From Nakamurella deserti (GTDB lineage Bacteria > Actinomycetota > Actinomycetes > Mycobacteriales > Nakamurellaceae): a DNA stretch of 64,000 nucleotides. Made by a program: the position numbers and the translations under genes. The stretch spans positions 1,044,315 to 1,108,314 of the forward strand of contig NZ_QCXS01000003.1 of NCBI RefSeq assembly GCF_003260015.1, given 5' to 3'. Every line of letters begins with the position of its first letter. Positions within the stretch are counted from its first letter, which is position 1. The notes beneath the pieces were generated by a model. The model had not been told where the DNA came from and did no database searches. It saw nothing but the letters and a program-made list of their open reading frames with translations. Positions 1-9,535 of this stretch are shown one piece after another.

Positions 1-735
1 CACGGACCGCCGTCCACGGGCGAACCCGGTCCGGGGGGACACCGCTGTCTCGACCTCGGGCACTTCGAACGCCACTACCCAACCCCCTGAACCGACAACA
101 CGGAACAACTGCCCGACCCACCCCAGGTGCGGCCGCCGACCGCCGCTGCGCAGGACGACAGACGCAGCAGAGTGGCCGAAGACACAGCGTAGGCCGATCG
201 GGTGAGACGTGTCCAGAGTTGTTCCGAAACATCTCGAGGTGATTCCGACGAACACCCGAGCAACGGCGGACATCGCCGCCATGAATGGCGTCACGTCATT
301 CCCGCAGAATGATCCTCGCGCCGTTCCCGGGGCACGCCCGTCCGGCGTCTTGCGCTGCGCCGGGTGGCCGACCGCGCTCGACGACCCGGCTCCGCCGCGG
401 AACGCGCGCGGGCAGCGCCGAGCCGGCGACCCCGACGACCGAGGCGGCGACCGCCCCGCCCGCCGACCGGACCCGTGGATCCGCACCGACCGCCCCTGGC
501 CCGGAACAGTGCACGAGACAGGTTGCGGCAGAATGGGACTCACGCCGCTGCACCGACGTGACGGTGCGCCATCGGACGAGCCCGCCACCGCGGCGTCCGG
601 GTGAGGAGGTCGGCACGGGACCGCCGTTCGGCAACGGCCGTCACCCTCCGTCCCGGTCACGGTGCCGGTCGCCACCGATCGGAGCAACGTCACGCAGGGT
701 GCGTGCGCCGGAACCGGCCCCGTCCGCCGCCCATT
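1..735. other. No supported gene; noncoding or decayed DNA
   Basis: Open frames exist on both strands here, as expected in GC-rich DNA. Their translations are dominated by Arg, Pro, Ala and Gly, with no family motif, signal peptide or membrane segment, and none has a convincing ribosome-binding site. I see no RNA gene or long repeat. The stretch may hold regulatory DNA for a gene left of the window, or decayed sequence. Confidence 0.5.
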
Positions 736-867
736 TCACGCGCCGACATTCTTCCGACGACGAATTGAGTGCGCGACGACCTCGTCCCGGAAAACACCGA
801 ATTCATTTGCCGTGAGCGTCACCGTGCGTCCGACGATCACGTTTCCATCGACCTGAACGAGGGGCAT
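736..867 (-). CDS. Possible 43-residue small protein, very uncertain
   Basis: An ATG frame of 43 codons begins 15 nt downstream of the MFS transporter stop, on the same strand. The translation looks more protein-like than its surroundings: a short beta-like stretch (VDGNVIVGRTVTLTANEFG), then an acidic/hydrophobic segment and a basic tail (RRRK). There is no clear Shine-Dalgarno sequence, and codon use is less GC-rich than in neighbouring genes (AAT, GAA, GTT, ATT), which argues against a native gene or for transferred DNA. No family recognised; it could be chance. Confidence 0.15.
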   Translation of the reverse strand: MPLVQVDGNVIVGRTVTLTANEFGVFRDEVVAHSIRRRKNVGA

Positions 868-882
868 CACGACCCGGATGGA

Positions 883-2241
883 TCAGTCCGCGACCATCGT
901 TTCACTCGTCCGCGTGGGCGCATTCGGAACGTCCGCCGGCGGGGTCGGCGGTGGAACCACGCCGACAGGCGCGTCCCAGCGCCGGACGCCGATGGACACG
1001 GCGGCGGCCACCACACACAGTCCCGCGGCCCCGAACCAGGCGACGGTGTAGCTGCCGGTGCTGTCGCGCAGCAGACCGGCGGCGCCGGACCCGATGGCCG
1101 CACCGATCTGGTGCGAGGCGAACACCCAGCCGAACACGATGGTGCCGGTCGCGCCGAAGGCCTCCCGGCAGAGCGCGACCGTCGGCGGGACGGTGGCGAC
1201 CCAGTCCAGCCCGTAGACGATGACGAAGCCGATCATGCTGGGATGCAGGCTGTCGCCGAGCATCCCCGGCAGCATCACCAGGCCGACCCCGCGCAGTGAG
1301 TAGTACACGGCCAGCAGCACCCGCGGGTTGAAGCGGTCGGTGAGGAACCCCGACGCGACGGTGCCGACGATGTCGAAGACGCCGACCACCGCGAGCAGAC
1401 CGGCGGCCGTCGTCTGCCCCATCCCGTGATCGTGGGCGGCGGGGATGAAGTGGGTGCCGATGAGTCCGTTGGTCGTCGCGCCGCAGATGGCGAACCCACC
1501 GGCCAGCGCCCAGAACGTGCGGGTGCGGGCCGCCTCCCGCAGCGCCGTCACCGCGCGACGGACGGCGTCGGACGGTCGACCGGTGGTGTCGGCGTGGATC
1601 TCGTCGGCCGCGGTGCCGCCGTAGGGCAGCACACCACGGTCACGCGGATGACTGTGCAGGAAGCGCAACACCAGCGGGACCACCGCCAACGCGGCACCCG
1701 CCACGATCAGGCAGGCCACCCGCCAGCCGGTGCGCTCGCTCACCGTCGCGAGCACCGGCAGGAAGACCAACTGGCCGGTCGCCGACCCGGCGGTGAGCAC
1801 CCCCATCACCAGACCGCGGCGCCGGACGAACCAGCGGTTGGCGATCGTGGCGGCGAAGACCAGGGCCATCGAGCCGGTGCCGATGCCGACGACGACGCCC
1901 CACAGCAGCACCAGCTGCCAGGAGGCGGTCACGAACACCGCCGTGCCGCTGCCGACCGCGATGAGGGTCAGTGCGATGGCCACCACCGCCCGCACCCCGA
2001 AGCGGTCCATCAGCGCCGCGGCGAACGGTGCCATCAGGCCGAAGAGCACCAGATTGACGCTGACGGCCAGCGACAGGGTGCCGCGGGTCCAGCCGAACTC
2101 CTCCTGCAGCGGGACGATGAGGACGCCGGGCGCCGAGCGGAACCCGGCCGCCCCCAGCAGGGCGACGAAGGCCGCGGCCGCGACGAACCAGGCCGGGTGG
2201 ATTCTGCCGACCCGCTGCCGCCCACCACCGGTCACGACCAT
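883..2241 (-). CDS. MFS transporter
   Basis: Major facilitator superfamily permease of about 452 residues with roughly twelve hydrophobic segments. The inter-helix MFS signature is visible after the second helix as MDRFGVRAV, a second basic loop (NRWFVRRRG) precedes the fourth/fifth helices, and a matching TDRFNPR loop occurs in the second half. The general look is of the monocarboxylate/oxalate-formate porter branch, but substrate and direction cannot be read from sequence. I prefer the ATG 13 codons inside the longest frame because it leaves a short polar N terminus before the first helix. It lies 53 nt downstream of the M13 peptidase on the same strand, so the two may be cotranscribed. Confidence 0.85.
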   Translation of the reverse strand: MVVTGGGRQRVGRIHPAWFVAAAAFVALLGAAGFRSAPGVLIVPLQEEFGWTRGTLSLAVSVNLVLFGLMAPFAAALMDRFGVRAVVAIALTLIAVGSGTAVFVTASWQLVLLWGVVVGIGTGSMALVFAATIANRWFVRRRGLVMGVLTAGSATGQLVFLPVLATVSERTGWRVACLIVAGAALAVVPLVLRFLHSHPRDRGVLPYGGTAADEIHADTTGRPSDAVRRAVTALREAARTRTFWALAGGFAICGATTNGLIGTHFIPAAHDHGMGQTTAAGLLAVVGVFDIVGTVASGFLTDRFNPRVLLAVYYSLRGVGLVMLPGMLGDSLHPSMIGFVIVYGLDWVATVPPTVALCREAFGATGTIVFGWVFASHQIGAAIGSGAAGLLRDSTGSYTVAWFGAAGLCVVAAAVSIGVRRWDAPVGVVPPPTPPADVPNAPTRTSETMVAD

Positions 2242-2294
2242 CGACGTCCCTCTCGATCGAACCGCGTCCACCCGGGGCAAGCCCGACCGTCACC

Positions 2295-4325
2295 TCACCA
2301 GATGCGCACCCGATCCGCAGGGTCCAGCCACAGCGCGTCGTCGGGGGTGACGTCGAAAGCCGCGTAGAACTCGTCGAGGTTACGGACCACCTGATTGCAC
2401 CGGAACTCCGGAGGCGAGTGCGGATCCAGCGCGAGGCGGCGCAACACCTCCTCGTCGCGGCCCTTGGCCCGCCAGGCCGTCGCCCACGACAGGAACAGCC
2501 GCTGCCGGGCCGGTGTTCCGTCCACGTCGGCGGGTGTCTCCCCGCCCTGCGCCAGCAGCCACGCCTGGTAGGCGATACCGAGCCCGCCGAGGTCGCCGAT
2601 GTTCTCGCCGACGGTCAGGGCGCCGTTGACCTTGTGGCCGGGCACCTGGGCCGGTTCGAGCTCGGAGTACTGCGCGATCAGCCGCTGGGTCAGGCCGTCG
2701 AAGGCGGCCCGGTCGTCCTCGGTCCACCAGTCCTTCTTGGCGCCGGAGCCGTCGTACTTGGAGCCCTGATCGTCGAAGCCGTGACCGATCTCGTGGCCGA
2801 TGACCGCACCGATGGCACCGAAGTTGGTGGCGTCGTCGGCGTCGGCGTCGAAGAACGGCGGCTGCAGGATCGCGGCCGGGAACACGATCTCGTTCATCCC
2901 GGGGTTGTAGTAGGCGTTCACCGTCTGCGGCGTCATGAACCACTCGTCGCGGTCCACCGGGCTGCCGATCTTGGCGAACTCCCGGTCGAGCTCGAACGAC
3001 GCCGACCGGCGGGCGTTACCGGCCAGGTCGTCGGCGCGGACCTCGAGCGCGCTGTAGTCGCGCCACCGCGCGGGATAACCGATCTTGGGGTTGAAGGCCT
3101 CGAGCTTCTCCAACGCCCGCGTCTTGGTGGTCTCGCTCATCCACTGCAGCCGACCGATCTCCTGCCGGTAGGCGGCGATCAGGTGCCCGACCAGCTCGTC
3201 CATCCGCGCCTTCGACGCCGCCGGGAAGTGGCGCTCGACGTAGAGCCGACCCAGTGCCTCCCCCACCGCGCTCTCGACCAGGCCGACTCCGCGCTTCCAC
3301 CGTTCCCGCAGCTGCGGGGTGCCGGAGAGGGTGCGCCCGTAGAAGTCGAAGTTCTCCTCGACGACCGCCTGCGGCAGCAGCGGGGCGGCCGCGTGCACCA
3401 CGCGCCACGACAGCCACCCCTTCCAGTCGGCGAGCCGTTCCGAGGTCAGCAACGGGGCGACCTCGGTGAAGAAGCTGGGCTGCCGGACGACGGTGTGCGC
3501 GACCACCGCGGCGTCCGCACCGACCCCCTCGAGCCAGGCGTCCCACCAGGCGGCCGGCCACAGGGCGTCCAGCGCCGCCCGGTCGGTCGGATTGAACGTC
3601 TGGTCGTTGTCGCGGGTCCGCACCCGGTCCCAGTGCACGGCCGCGATGGCGGTGTCCAGCTCGAACACCGCGGTGGCGGCGTCGGCGCCGGCCACCCCGG
3701 GCGACGTGAGCTCGAACATGCGGGCGAGGTGGGTCCGGTAGGCGTCCCGGATGGGGGCGTACTGCTCGTCGCGGTAGAACGACTCGTCGGGCAGTCCCAG
3801 ACCGCCCTGCAGGAGGTTGAGCACGTACTGGTCGGGCTTGCCCGGATCGGTGTCGACGTAGAAGCGGAAGAGCCCCGGCACGCCGTCGCGCTCCAGCCGG
3901 CCGAGGGTGCCGAACAACCCGGTGACGTCGGACACGGCGGCGACGGCGGCCAGTTGGTCGGCGATCGCGCCGACGCCGATCGCGGCGACCCGGTCGACGT
4001 CCATGAAGCTGCGGTAGAGGTCGCCGATCAACTGCTCCGGCGACCCGGGGGCGGCGCCGGTGTCGGCCGCGGCCTCCTCGACCAGCTCCCGCGACGCTTC
4101 CTCGGCCTCGTCGCGGAGCCGGACGAACGCACCGGTCATCGACTGGTCCGACGGGATGTCGGTCGCGTCCAGCCAGGCCCCGTTGACGTGCCGGAAGAGG
4201 TCGTCCTGCGGCCGTACCGTTCCGTCGCCGGTGGTGTCGTCGGTGTTCACTGCCGTGCTGGTCACGTGGTCGTCTCCCGCTCCCGCACCGTGTGCGGTCT
4301 CCGTGGTGTCGTCGTCGCTGTCCAT
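2295..4325 (-). CDS. M13 family zinc metallopeptidase
   Basis: Neprilysin/PepO-type metallopeptidase of 676 residues, the usual size for bacterial M13 enzymes, which cleave small peptides. The zinc motif HEIGH is at about residues 511-515 and is followed by GFDDQGS. The third ligand lies in ENIGDLGG about 60 residues later, and the substrate-binding NAYYNP motif sits about 45 residues upstream, so the active site looks complete. No signal peptide or membrane anchor is evident; the first 30 residues are acidic and Thr-rich. This suggests a cytoplasmic or non-classically exported enzyme like mycobacterial Zmp1. The ATG at 4325 is preferred over an in-frame GTG three codons upstream. The gene is divergent from the DivIVA-like gene. 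Confidence 0.93.
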   Translation of the reverse strand: MDSDDDTTETAHGAGAGDDHVTSTAVNTDDTTGDGTVRPQDDLFRHVNGAWLDATDIPSDQSMTGAFVRLRDEAEEASRELVEEAAADTGAAPGSPEQLIGDLYRSFMDVDRVAAIGVGAIADQLAAVAAVSDVTGLFGTLGRLERDGVPGLFRFYVDTDPGKPDQYVLNLLQGGLGLPDESFYRDEQYAPIRDAYRTHLARMFELTSPGVAGADAATAVFELDTAIAAVHWDRVRTRDNDQTFNPTDRAALDALWPAAWWDAWLEGVGADAAVVAHTVVRQPSFFTEVAPLLTSERLADWKGWLSWRVVHAAAPLLPQAVVEENFDFYGRTLSGTPQLRERWKRGVGLVESAVGEALGRLYVERHFPAASKARMDELVGHLIAAYRQEIGRLQWMSETTKTRALEKLEAFNPKIGYPARWRDYSALEVRADDLAGNARRSASFELDREFAKIGSPVDRDEWFMTPQTVNAYYNPGMNEIVFPAAILQPPFFDADADDATNFGAIGAVIGHEIGHGFDDQGSKYDGSGAKKDWWTEDDRAAFDGLTQRLIAQYSELEPAQVPGHKVNGALTVGENIGDLGGLGIAYQAWLLAQGGETPADVDGTPARQRLFLSWATAWRAKGRDEEVLRRLALDPHSPPEFRCNQVVRNLDEFYAAFDVTPDDALWLDPADRVRIW

Positions 4326-4393
4326 ACCTACCACCAGGGTCGGACACAGCGACGGGTCGCTGCCCCGCAGCCCGGCTCCTATGCTGATCGGCG

Positions 4394-5020
<627 letters not shown>

Positions 5021-5064
5021 GCCGACCGCCCGTGGTGTCCCGACCCGGCGCCTACCCTGGCGCC

Positions 5065-6042
5065 ATGACCCGGGGTGGAGTGCGCCGCACCCCCCCTGCC
5101 GCCCCCGCACCGCCGCCGGGGCCGGTCGCGCACCACAGCACGGTCTGGCGTCCGGAGTTCGACGTCGACCTGCACCGGATGCTGCGGCCGTTGAGCCGGG
5201 GCCGCGCCGATCCCAGCCACCACCGCGCGCCGGACGGCACCCTGTGGCGGGCCAGCCGGATGACCACCGGCCCGTGCACCTACCGGCTGCGACAGGTGCA
5301 CCTGCGGGAGGTGCACGCCGACGCCTGGGGACCGGGCGCGGAGGAGTTCATCGCCCAGTTGCCGCGGATGCTCGGCGCCGACGACGACCTCGAAGGGTTC
5401 CGGCCCAGCGAGCCGTGGCTCGTCGATGCGCTGCGCCGCAACCCGGGCGTGCGCATCCTGCGCACCCACCGCGTGCTGGAGGCGCTGATCCCGGCGATCC
5501 TGGAACAGAAGGTCACCGGCAAGGAGGCGTTCGGCGAGTGGTCGTGGCTGGTCCGCCGCTACGGTGAGCCGGCCCCCGGTCCGACGCCGGTACCGATGTG
5601 GGTGCCGCCGGACGCCGCCACCTGGAGCCGCATCCCGTCGTGGGAGTGGCACCGCTCGGGGACCGACCCGGCGCGCTCGGCGACCATCATGCGGGCCCTG
5701 CAGGTCATCGGGCGCCTGGAGCAGTGCGTCGAGCTCGACCACGCGACCGCTCAGCGGCGGCTCACGGCGGTGCGCGGGATCGGCGTCTGGACGGCCGCCG
5801 AGATCGCCCAGCGCGCGCTCGGCGACCCGGACGCCGTCTCGGTCGGCGATTACCATCTCGCCGGCTTCGTCGGGTACTCGCTGATCGGGGAGAAGGTCGA
5901 CGACGACCGGATGCTGGAGTTGCTGGCGCCCTGGGCCGGTCACCGCTACCGGGTCATCCGGCTGCTGGAGGTGAGCCCGGTGGGCCGGCGCCCCCCGCGC
6001 CTGGGCCCGCGGATGAGCATCGAACGGCACTGGGACAAGTGA
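5065..6042 (+). CDS. AlkA-like DNA-3-methyladenine glycosylase (HhH-GPD)
   Basis: Base-excision-repair glycosylase of 325 residues of the HhH-GPD superfamily. The helix-hairpin-helix is visible as LTAVRGIGVWTAAEIAQRAL, followed by the region with the catalytic aspartate (VSVGDYHLAG). Upstream lies the conserved helix LIPAILEQKVTGKEA. The ATG at 5065 is chosen because the 11 codons before it add only non-conserved sequence. The N-terminal 140 residues would form the AlkA-like beta domain, with low similarity expected. It ends convergently with the endonuclease IV gene, so two base-damage repair enzymes face each other across a 30-nt gap. The exact lesion specificity is not deducible. Confidence 0.85.
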   Translation: MTRGGVRRTPPAAPAPPPGPVAHHSTVWRPEFDVDLHRMLRPLSRGRADPSHHRAPDGTLWRASRMTTGPCTYRLRQVHLREVHADAWGPGAEEFIAQLPRMLGADDDLEGFRPSEPWLVDALRRNPGVRILRTHRVLEALIPAILEQKVTGKEAFGEWSWLVRRYGEPAPGPTPVPMWVPPDAATWSRIPSWEWHRSGTDPARSATIMRALQVIGRLEQCVELDHATAQRRLTAVRGIGVWTAAEIAQRALGDPDAVSVGDYHLAGFVGYSLIGEKVDDDRMLELLAPWAGHRYRVIRLLEVSPVGRRPPRLGPRMSIERHWDK

Positions 6043-6047
6043 CCGCC

Positions 6048-6075
6048 TGACGCGCCCCGGCCGGGGGCGGGGTCA
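6048..6075. terminator. GC-rich hairpin between convergent genes
   Basis: Between the two convergent repair genes, TGAC plus a CGCCCCGG arm pairs with CCGGGGGCG plus GTCA, giving a compact, very GC-rich stem-loop with a small bulge that also covers the nfo stop codon. It could serve both strands. There is no long T tract on either side, as is common in high-GC genomes. Confidence 0.4.
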
Positions 6076-6843
6076 CGCGCGGTTCAGGTGCTCCTGCAGG
6101 TAGCGCATGTCCTCGCCGGTGCCGTCGACCCCGCCCGGCGTCTCCACGATGACGTCGCTCCCGGCCGCGGCGCAGACGTGCGCGATGAGCTGCGGGTCGA
6201 TGGTGCCGGCGTCGAAGTTGGCGTGCCGGTCGGCGCCCGAGTCGAAGGCGTCCCGGCTGTTGTTGGCGTGCACCAGGTCGATGCGGCCGGTGATGGCCAG
6301 CACCCGGTCGACCACGTCGTCGAGCGGCTCGCCGCCGCAGTAGGCGTGGCAGGTGTCCAGGCAGAACCCGACGCCGAACTCGCCGACCTCGTCCCACAGC
6401 CGGGCGAGCCGGTCGAACCGACGGGCGATGGCGTTGTCACCACCGGCGGTGTTCTCGATGAGGATGGGTAGACCGAACTCCTCCCGCTCGAACACCTTGC
6501 GCCAGTTCGCGAAGCCCTCGGCCGGGTCGTCGCCGGCGTTGAGGTGGCCGCCGTGCACGATCAGCCCCCGGGCGCCGATGTCGGCGGCGGCCGCCGCGTG
6601 CTGGGTGAGGATCTTGCGGCTGGGGATGCGGATCTTGTTGTTCCGGGTCGCCACGTTGACCAGGTAGGGCGCGTGCACGTACCGGACGATGTCGGAGGCC
6701 CGCAGCTCGGCGGCGTGCGCGTGCTCGACCGGCTTCTTCCAGCCCTGCGGATCACCGAGGAAGAACTGCACGGCCTGCGCCCCCGACTCGCGCGCCTCCG
6801 CCAACGGATCATCCGAGCGCACGTGTGCGCCGATAGCCACCAT
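6073..6843 (-). CDS. nfo: Deoxyribonuclease IV (AP endonuclease, Nfo family)
   Basis: TIM-barrel endonuclease IV of 256 residues, which cleaves abasic sites in DNA 5' to the lesion using three metal ions. The metal-binding residues of the family are recognisable in order: His in YVHAPYLVN, His in IVHGGH, Glu in ILIENTAG, Asp and His in CLDTCHAYCGG, His in LVHANNSRD, Asp and His in ADRHANF, and Glu in VIVETPGG. The start at 6843 (MVAIGAHV) removes a 42-residue non-homologous extension, and Nfo proteins characteristically begin at this GAHV strand. It converges with the DNA glycosylase gene, which makes the abasic-site substrate. Confidence 0.9.
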   Translation of the reverse strand: MVAIGAHVRSDDPLAEARESGAQAVQFFLGDPQGWKKPVEHAHAAELRASDIVRYVHAPYLVNVATRNNKIRIPSRKILTQHAAAAADIGARGLIVHGGHLNAGDDPAEGFANWRKVFEREEFGLPILIENTAGGDNAIARRFDRLARLWDEVGEFGVGFCLDTCHAYCGGEPLDDVVDRVLAITGRIDLVHANNSRDAFDSGADRHANFDAGTIDPQLIAHVCAAAGSDVIVETPGGVDGTGEDMRYLQEHLNRA

Positions 6844-6958
6844 GGGTCCGAGGTTAACCCGGGTCACCGACACCGACCGCCGTGCGGACCGGTCGGGCGG
6901 CGACCGCCGGCGGCCTTCCGACGGGTCGTTGTCGGTGCCGCCACCTAGGTTGAGCGAT

Positions 6959-7531
6959 GTGCGCACCACCGCCTTCCGTCCGTCGCTGCTCGTGCGGCTG
7001 GTGATGCTCGCTGCCGCCTACAGCCCGTTGCTGCTGCTGCTCGCGGTGCTCAACTCGTTCCGCGTCGAGTGGCTCCGCTGGGTCTTCGTCGGGATGAGCG
7101 CCGCCGGCGTGGTCGGCACCCTGCTGTTCTTGTTCGTCGCCATCCCGCGGCGCAACGCCACCCCCGAGATCCTCAGCAAGGCCAAGCCCCGGGACGCCGA
7201 GGCCCTCAAGTTCTTCGCGTCCTACGTGGTGCCGTTCTTCGTGACGACGTCGGCTCCGCCGGCGGCCCGCTGGGGCCTGCTGATCTACCTGCTGATGATC
7301 GCGGTGCTCTACGTCCAGTCCGACCTCTACTACTCCAACCCGCTGCTCGCCCTGCTCGGCTACCGCGTCTTCGAGGCGGACCGGCCCGACGGCGGCTTCC
7401 TGCTGCTCATCACCCGGTCCTGGTACCTCGCGCCCGGCCAGAGCCGCGATCTCATCCCGCTGGGCGGTTACGTCCACTTCGACCGCACCACCCGCACCCG
7501 CCGCACCGACCGCACGACAGGACGACCATGA
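6959..7531 (+). CDS. kwaA: KwaA-like membrane protein of a Kiwa anti-phage system
   Basis: A 190-residue membrane protein with four hydrophobic segments at about residues 10-33, 38-62, 82-99 and 105-140. It ends in a cytoplasm-like tail containing the motif NPLLALLGYRVFEAD, which resembles the conserved NP-x-L-x-GY region of KwaA proteins. KwaA is the membrane component of Kiwa and is described as sensing phage infection at the envelope. The start is taken as GTG 6959 (VRTTAFRPS), after which the first helix follows at the usual distance; an overlapping out-of-frame ATG at 6957 is not used. The stop overlaps the start of the next gene (ATGA), so the two are translationally coupled. The assignment rests on motif memory and gene order and was not confirmed by a search. 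Confidence 0.7.
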   Translation: MRTTAFRPSLLVRLVMLAAAYSPLLLLLAVLNSFRVEWLRWVFVGMSAAGVVGTLLFLFVAIPRRNATPEILSKAKPRDAEALKFFASYVVPFFVTTSAPPAARWGLLIYLLMIAVLYVQSDLYYSNPLLALLGYRVFEADRPDGGFLLLITRSWYLAPGQSRDLIPLGGYVHFDRTTRTRRTDRTTGRP

Positions 7532-8541
7532 CCGAGACCGCCCCGCCCCCGACCGAGGACCTGACCGACGACGACGCCACCGCCGACGAGCTGCGCCGCG
7601 GCCTCATCGGTCTCACCCCCACCCTGCTGCTGCGGCTGACCATGCTGATGGTCACCGAGGCCCTGACCGACCCGGTCGCCTACGAGGTGCCGCTGAGTGG
7701 TGAGCTGGCCGCCGAGCTGCTGGCCCAGTGCGCCGAGTCGGCCGCCGCCGCCGCGAACGCCGAGCTCCGGCCGGCCGACCCGGGGCTGAGCCCCAGCGCC
7801 CAGCAGTGGCTCCACTCGGCGGTGCTCCCGGACAGCCCGCTGGCCGCGGTCGACGCGCTGGTCACCCGGCCGTCGCACCCGCAGTACGACCGGTCGGTGG
7901 AGTTCGGCCGCAAGAGCCTGCTGGTCCTGCGGATCCGCGACGCCGACGGTCGCGACCTGGGCCGGCTCTACCAGGCGTTCTCCCCCGAGAAGGCGCTGCA
8001 GCGGCGCAAGGTCTGGGCGCTGTGGAGCGGCGAGCAGTTCGTCCGGCTGACCGAGGAGCCGTTGGTGATCGACCGTGGGCTGCGGCTGATCGTGCTGGGC
8101 GACGCGGTGACGAGCACGGTCGTCATGCAGTCGCCCACGACCTACCAGTCGATGTTCGGCGCGCTGCCCGAGCTGCGGAAGTCGGCGGAGAAGACGTACC
8201 GGGCCTCGATCGGCAAACTCGACATCGTCGACGGTGACAAGCTCGCGGCCGCCTGTCAGACCGACCTCAACATGATGCGCAAGCTCGTGAGCATCCAGGC
8301 CAAACTCGACCGGCCGGGTTACGCGGACGCGGTGACGATGCCGGCCCTGGTCACCTTCCTCAAGGCCCACCCGAAGATCGACGTCCCCGTCCAGGACGCC
8401 GACGGACCACACCCCAGGCTGGTCTTCAGCTCCGACGCCCAGCACCGCTGGGCGATCCTCAAGCTGCTCGACGACGACTTCCTGCGGTCGGAGCTGACCG
8501 ACATCACCTACGAGGCGAACTCCAAGACGCAGCTCAGCTGA
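7528..8541 (+). CDS. kwaB: KwaB-like DUF4868 effector of a Kiwa anti-phage system
   Basis: Soluble protein of 337 residues, close to the size of known KwaB (about 315). An acidic, helical N-terminal third leads into a DUF4868-like domain from about residue 125. The family's C-terminal signature is clear: LLDDDFLRSELTDITYEANS followed by KTQL, matching the LLnDd-l-S-x-x-t-x-x-Y-x-x-x-sK pattern. A helical middle segment (LPELRKSAEKTY, then CQTDLNMMRKLVSI) also fits. In characterised Kiwa systems KwaB is the DNA-binding effector that restrains phage replication or transcription. No nuclease motif is visible. The ATG lies inside the kwaA stop (ATGA overlap), typical of an obligate pair. Divergence from proteobacterial KwaB is expected. 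Confidence 0.72.
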   Translation: MTETAPPPTEDLTDDDATADELRRGLIGLTPTLLLRLTMLMVTEALTDPVAYEVPLSGELAAELLAQCAESAAAAANAELRPADPGLSPSAQQWLHSAVLPDSPLAAVDALVTRPSHPQYDRSVEFGRKSLLVLRIRDADGRDLGRLYQAFSPEKALQRRKVWALWSGEQFVRLTEEPLVIDRGLRLIVLGDAVTSTVVMQSPTTYQSMFGALPELRKSAEKTYRASIGKLDIVDGDKLAAACQTDLNMMRKLVSIQAKLDRPGYADAVTMPALVTFLKAHPKIDVPVQDADGPHPRLVFSSDAQHRWAILKLLDDDFLRSELTDITYEANSKTQLS

Positions 8542-8630
8542 CGGGCACCACCGGTGATGAGCGGTCCACGGAGGAGGCCCGGATCGCCCGAAGCGGTGAG
8601 ACGGTGCCACCGGCTGGGTACCGGATCGAC

Positions 8631-9527
8631 ATGACCAGCGACCAGTTCGACGCCCAGAACCCGACCGAGCAACACGACCAGCCGGAGACCAGCGGCGCGC
8701 AGATCGCCCATCCCGGCCTGACCGGCGACATGGAGGAGCAGCCCGACCACGGCGAGCAGAGCTACCGCGGCACCGGACGGCTGACCGGCAAGCGCGCCGT
8801 CATCACCGGCGGTGACTCCGGCATCGGCCGCGCCGTGGCCATCGCGTTCGCCCGCGAGGGTGCGGACGTCCTGATCAGCTACCTCGCCGCCGAGCAGGAG
8901 GACGCGGAGGAGACCGCCCGCTGGGTCACCGAGGCGGGCCGCAACGCCGTGCTCGTACCGGGGGACATCCGCGAGGAATCGACCTGTGACCACATCATCG
9001 CCACCGCCGTGACCGAGCTGGGCGGCATCGACATCCTGGTTAACAACGCCGCGTACCAGATGGTGCAGCCGGACAGCATCGAGGGCGTCACCACCGAGCA
9101 GTTCGACCGGGTCCTCAAGACCAACCTGTACGCGATGTTCTGGCTGACCAAGAAGGCGGTCCCGCACCTGCAGCCCGGCTCCACCATCATCAACAGCTCG
9201 TCCATCCAGGCCACCACACCGTCGCCGGAGCTGTTCGACTACGCACTCACCAAGGCCGCCATCCACAACTTCACGAAGTCGATGGGGCAGGGTCTGGCCG
9301 ACCGCGGGATCCGGGTCAACGCCGTGGCGCCCGGGCCCATCTGGACGCCGCTGATCCCCGCCACGATGACCGAGGACAAGGTGAAGAGCCACGGCGAGGG
9401 CGTCCCGCTGGGACGGGCCGGGCAACCGGCCGAGCTCGCTCCCGCCTACGTCTTCTTCGCCTCGCAGGAGTCCAGCTACATCACCGCCGAGATGCTGGGG
9501 GTCACCGGCGGCAAGCCGACCCACTGA
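8631..9527 (+). CDS. Short-chain dehydrogenase/reductase with N-terminal extension
   Basis: SDR oxidoreductase of 298 residues, resembling the general-stress/glucose-1-dehydrogenase-like group (GSP39/YgfF-like), which carries a polar extension of about 45 residues ahead of the Rossmann fold. The cofactor motif is VITGGDSGIGRA, the NNAAY motif follows, and the catalytic residues are Ser in INSSSIQ and Tyr-x3-Lys in YALTKAA. The C terminus shows the VAPGPIWTPL segment typical of classical SDRs. The ATG at 8631 is preferred over an upstream GTG because homologues begin with a short Gln/Pro-rich leader. The substrate is unknown. Confidence 0.88.
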   Translation: MTSDQFDAQNPTEQHDQPETSGAQIAHPGLTGDMEEQPDHGEQSYRGTGRLTGKRAVITGGDSGIGRAVAIAFAREGADVLISYLAAEQEDAEETARWVTEAGRNAVLVPGDIREESTCDHIIATAVTELGGIDILVNNAAYQMVQPDSIEGVTTEQFDRVLKTNLYAMFWLTKKAVPHLQPGSTIINSSSIQATTPSPELFDYALTKAAIHNFTKSMGQGLADRGIRVNAVAPGPIWTPLIPATMTEDKVKSHGEGVPLGRAGQPAELAPAYVFFASQESSYITAEMLGVTGGKPTH

Positions 9528-9535
9528 GCCTGCGG

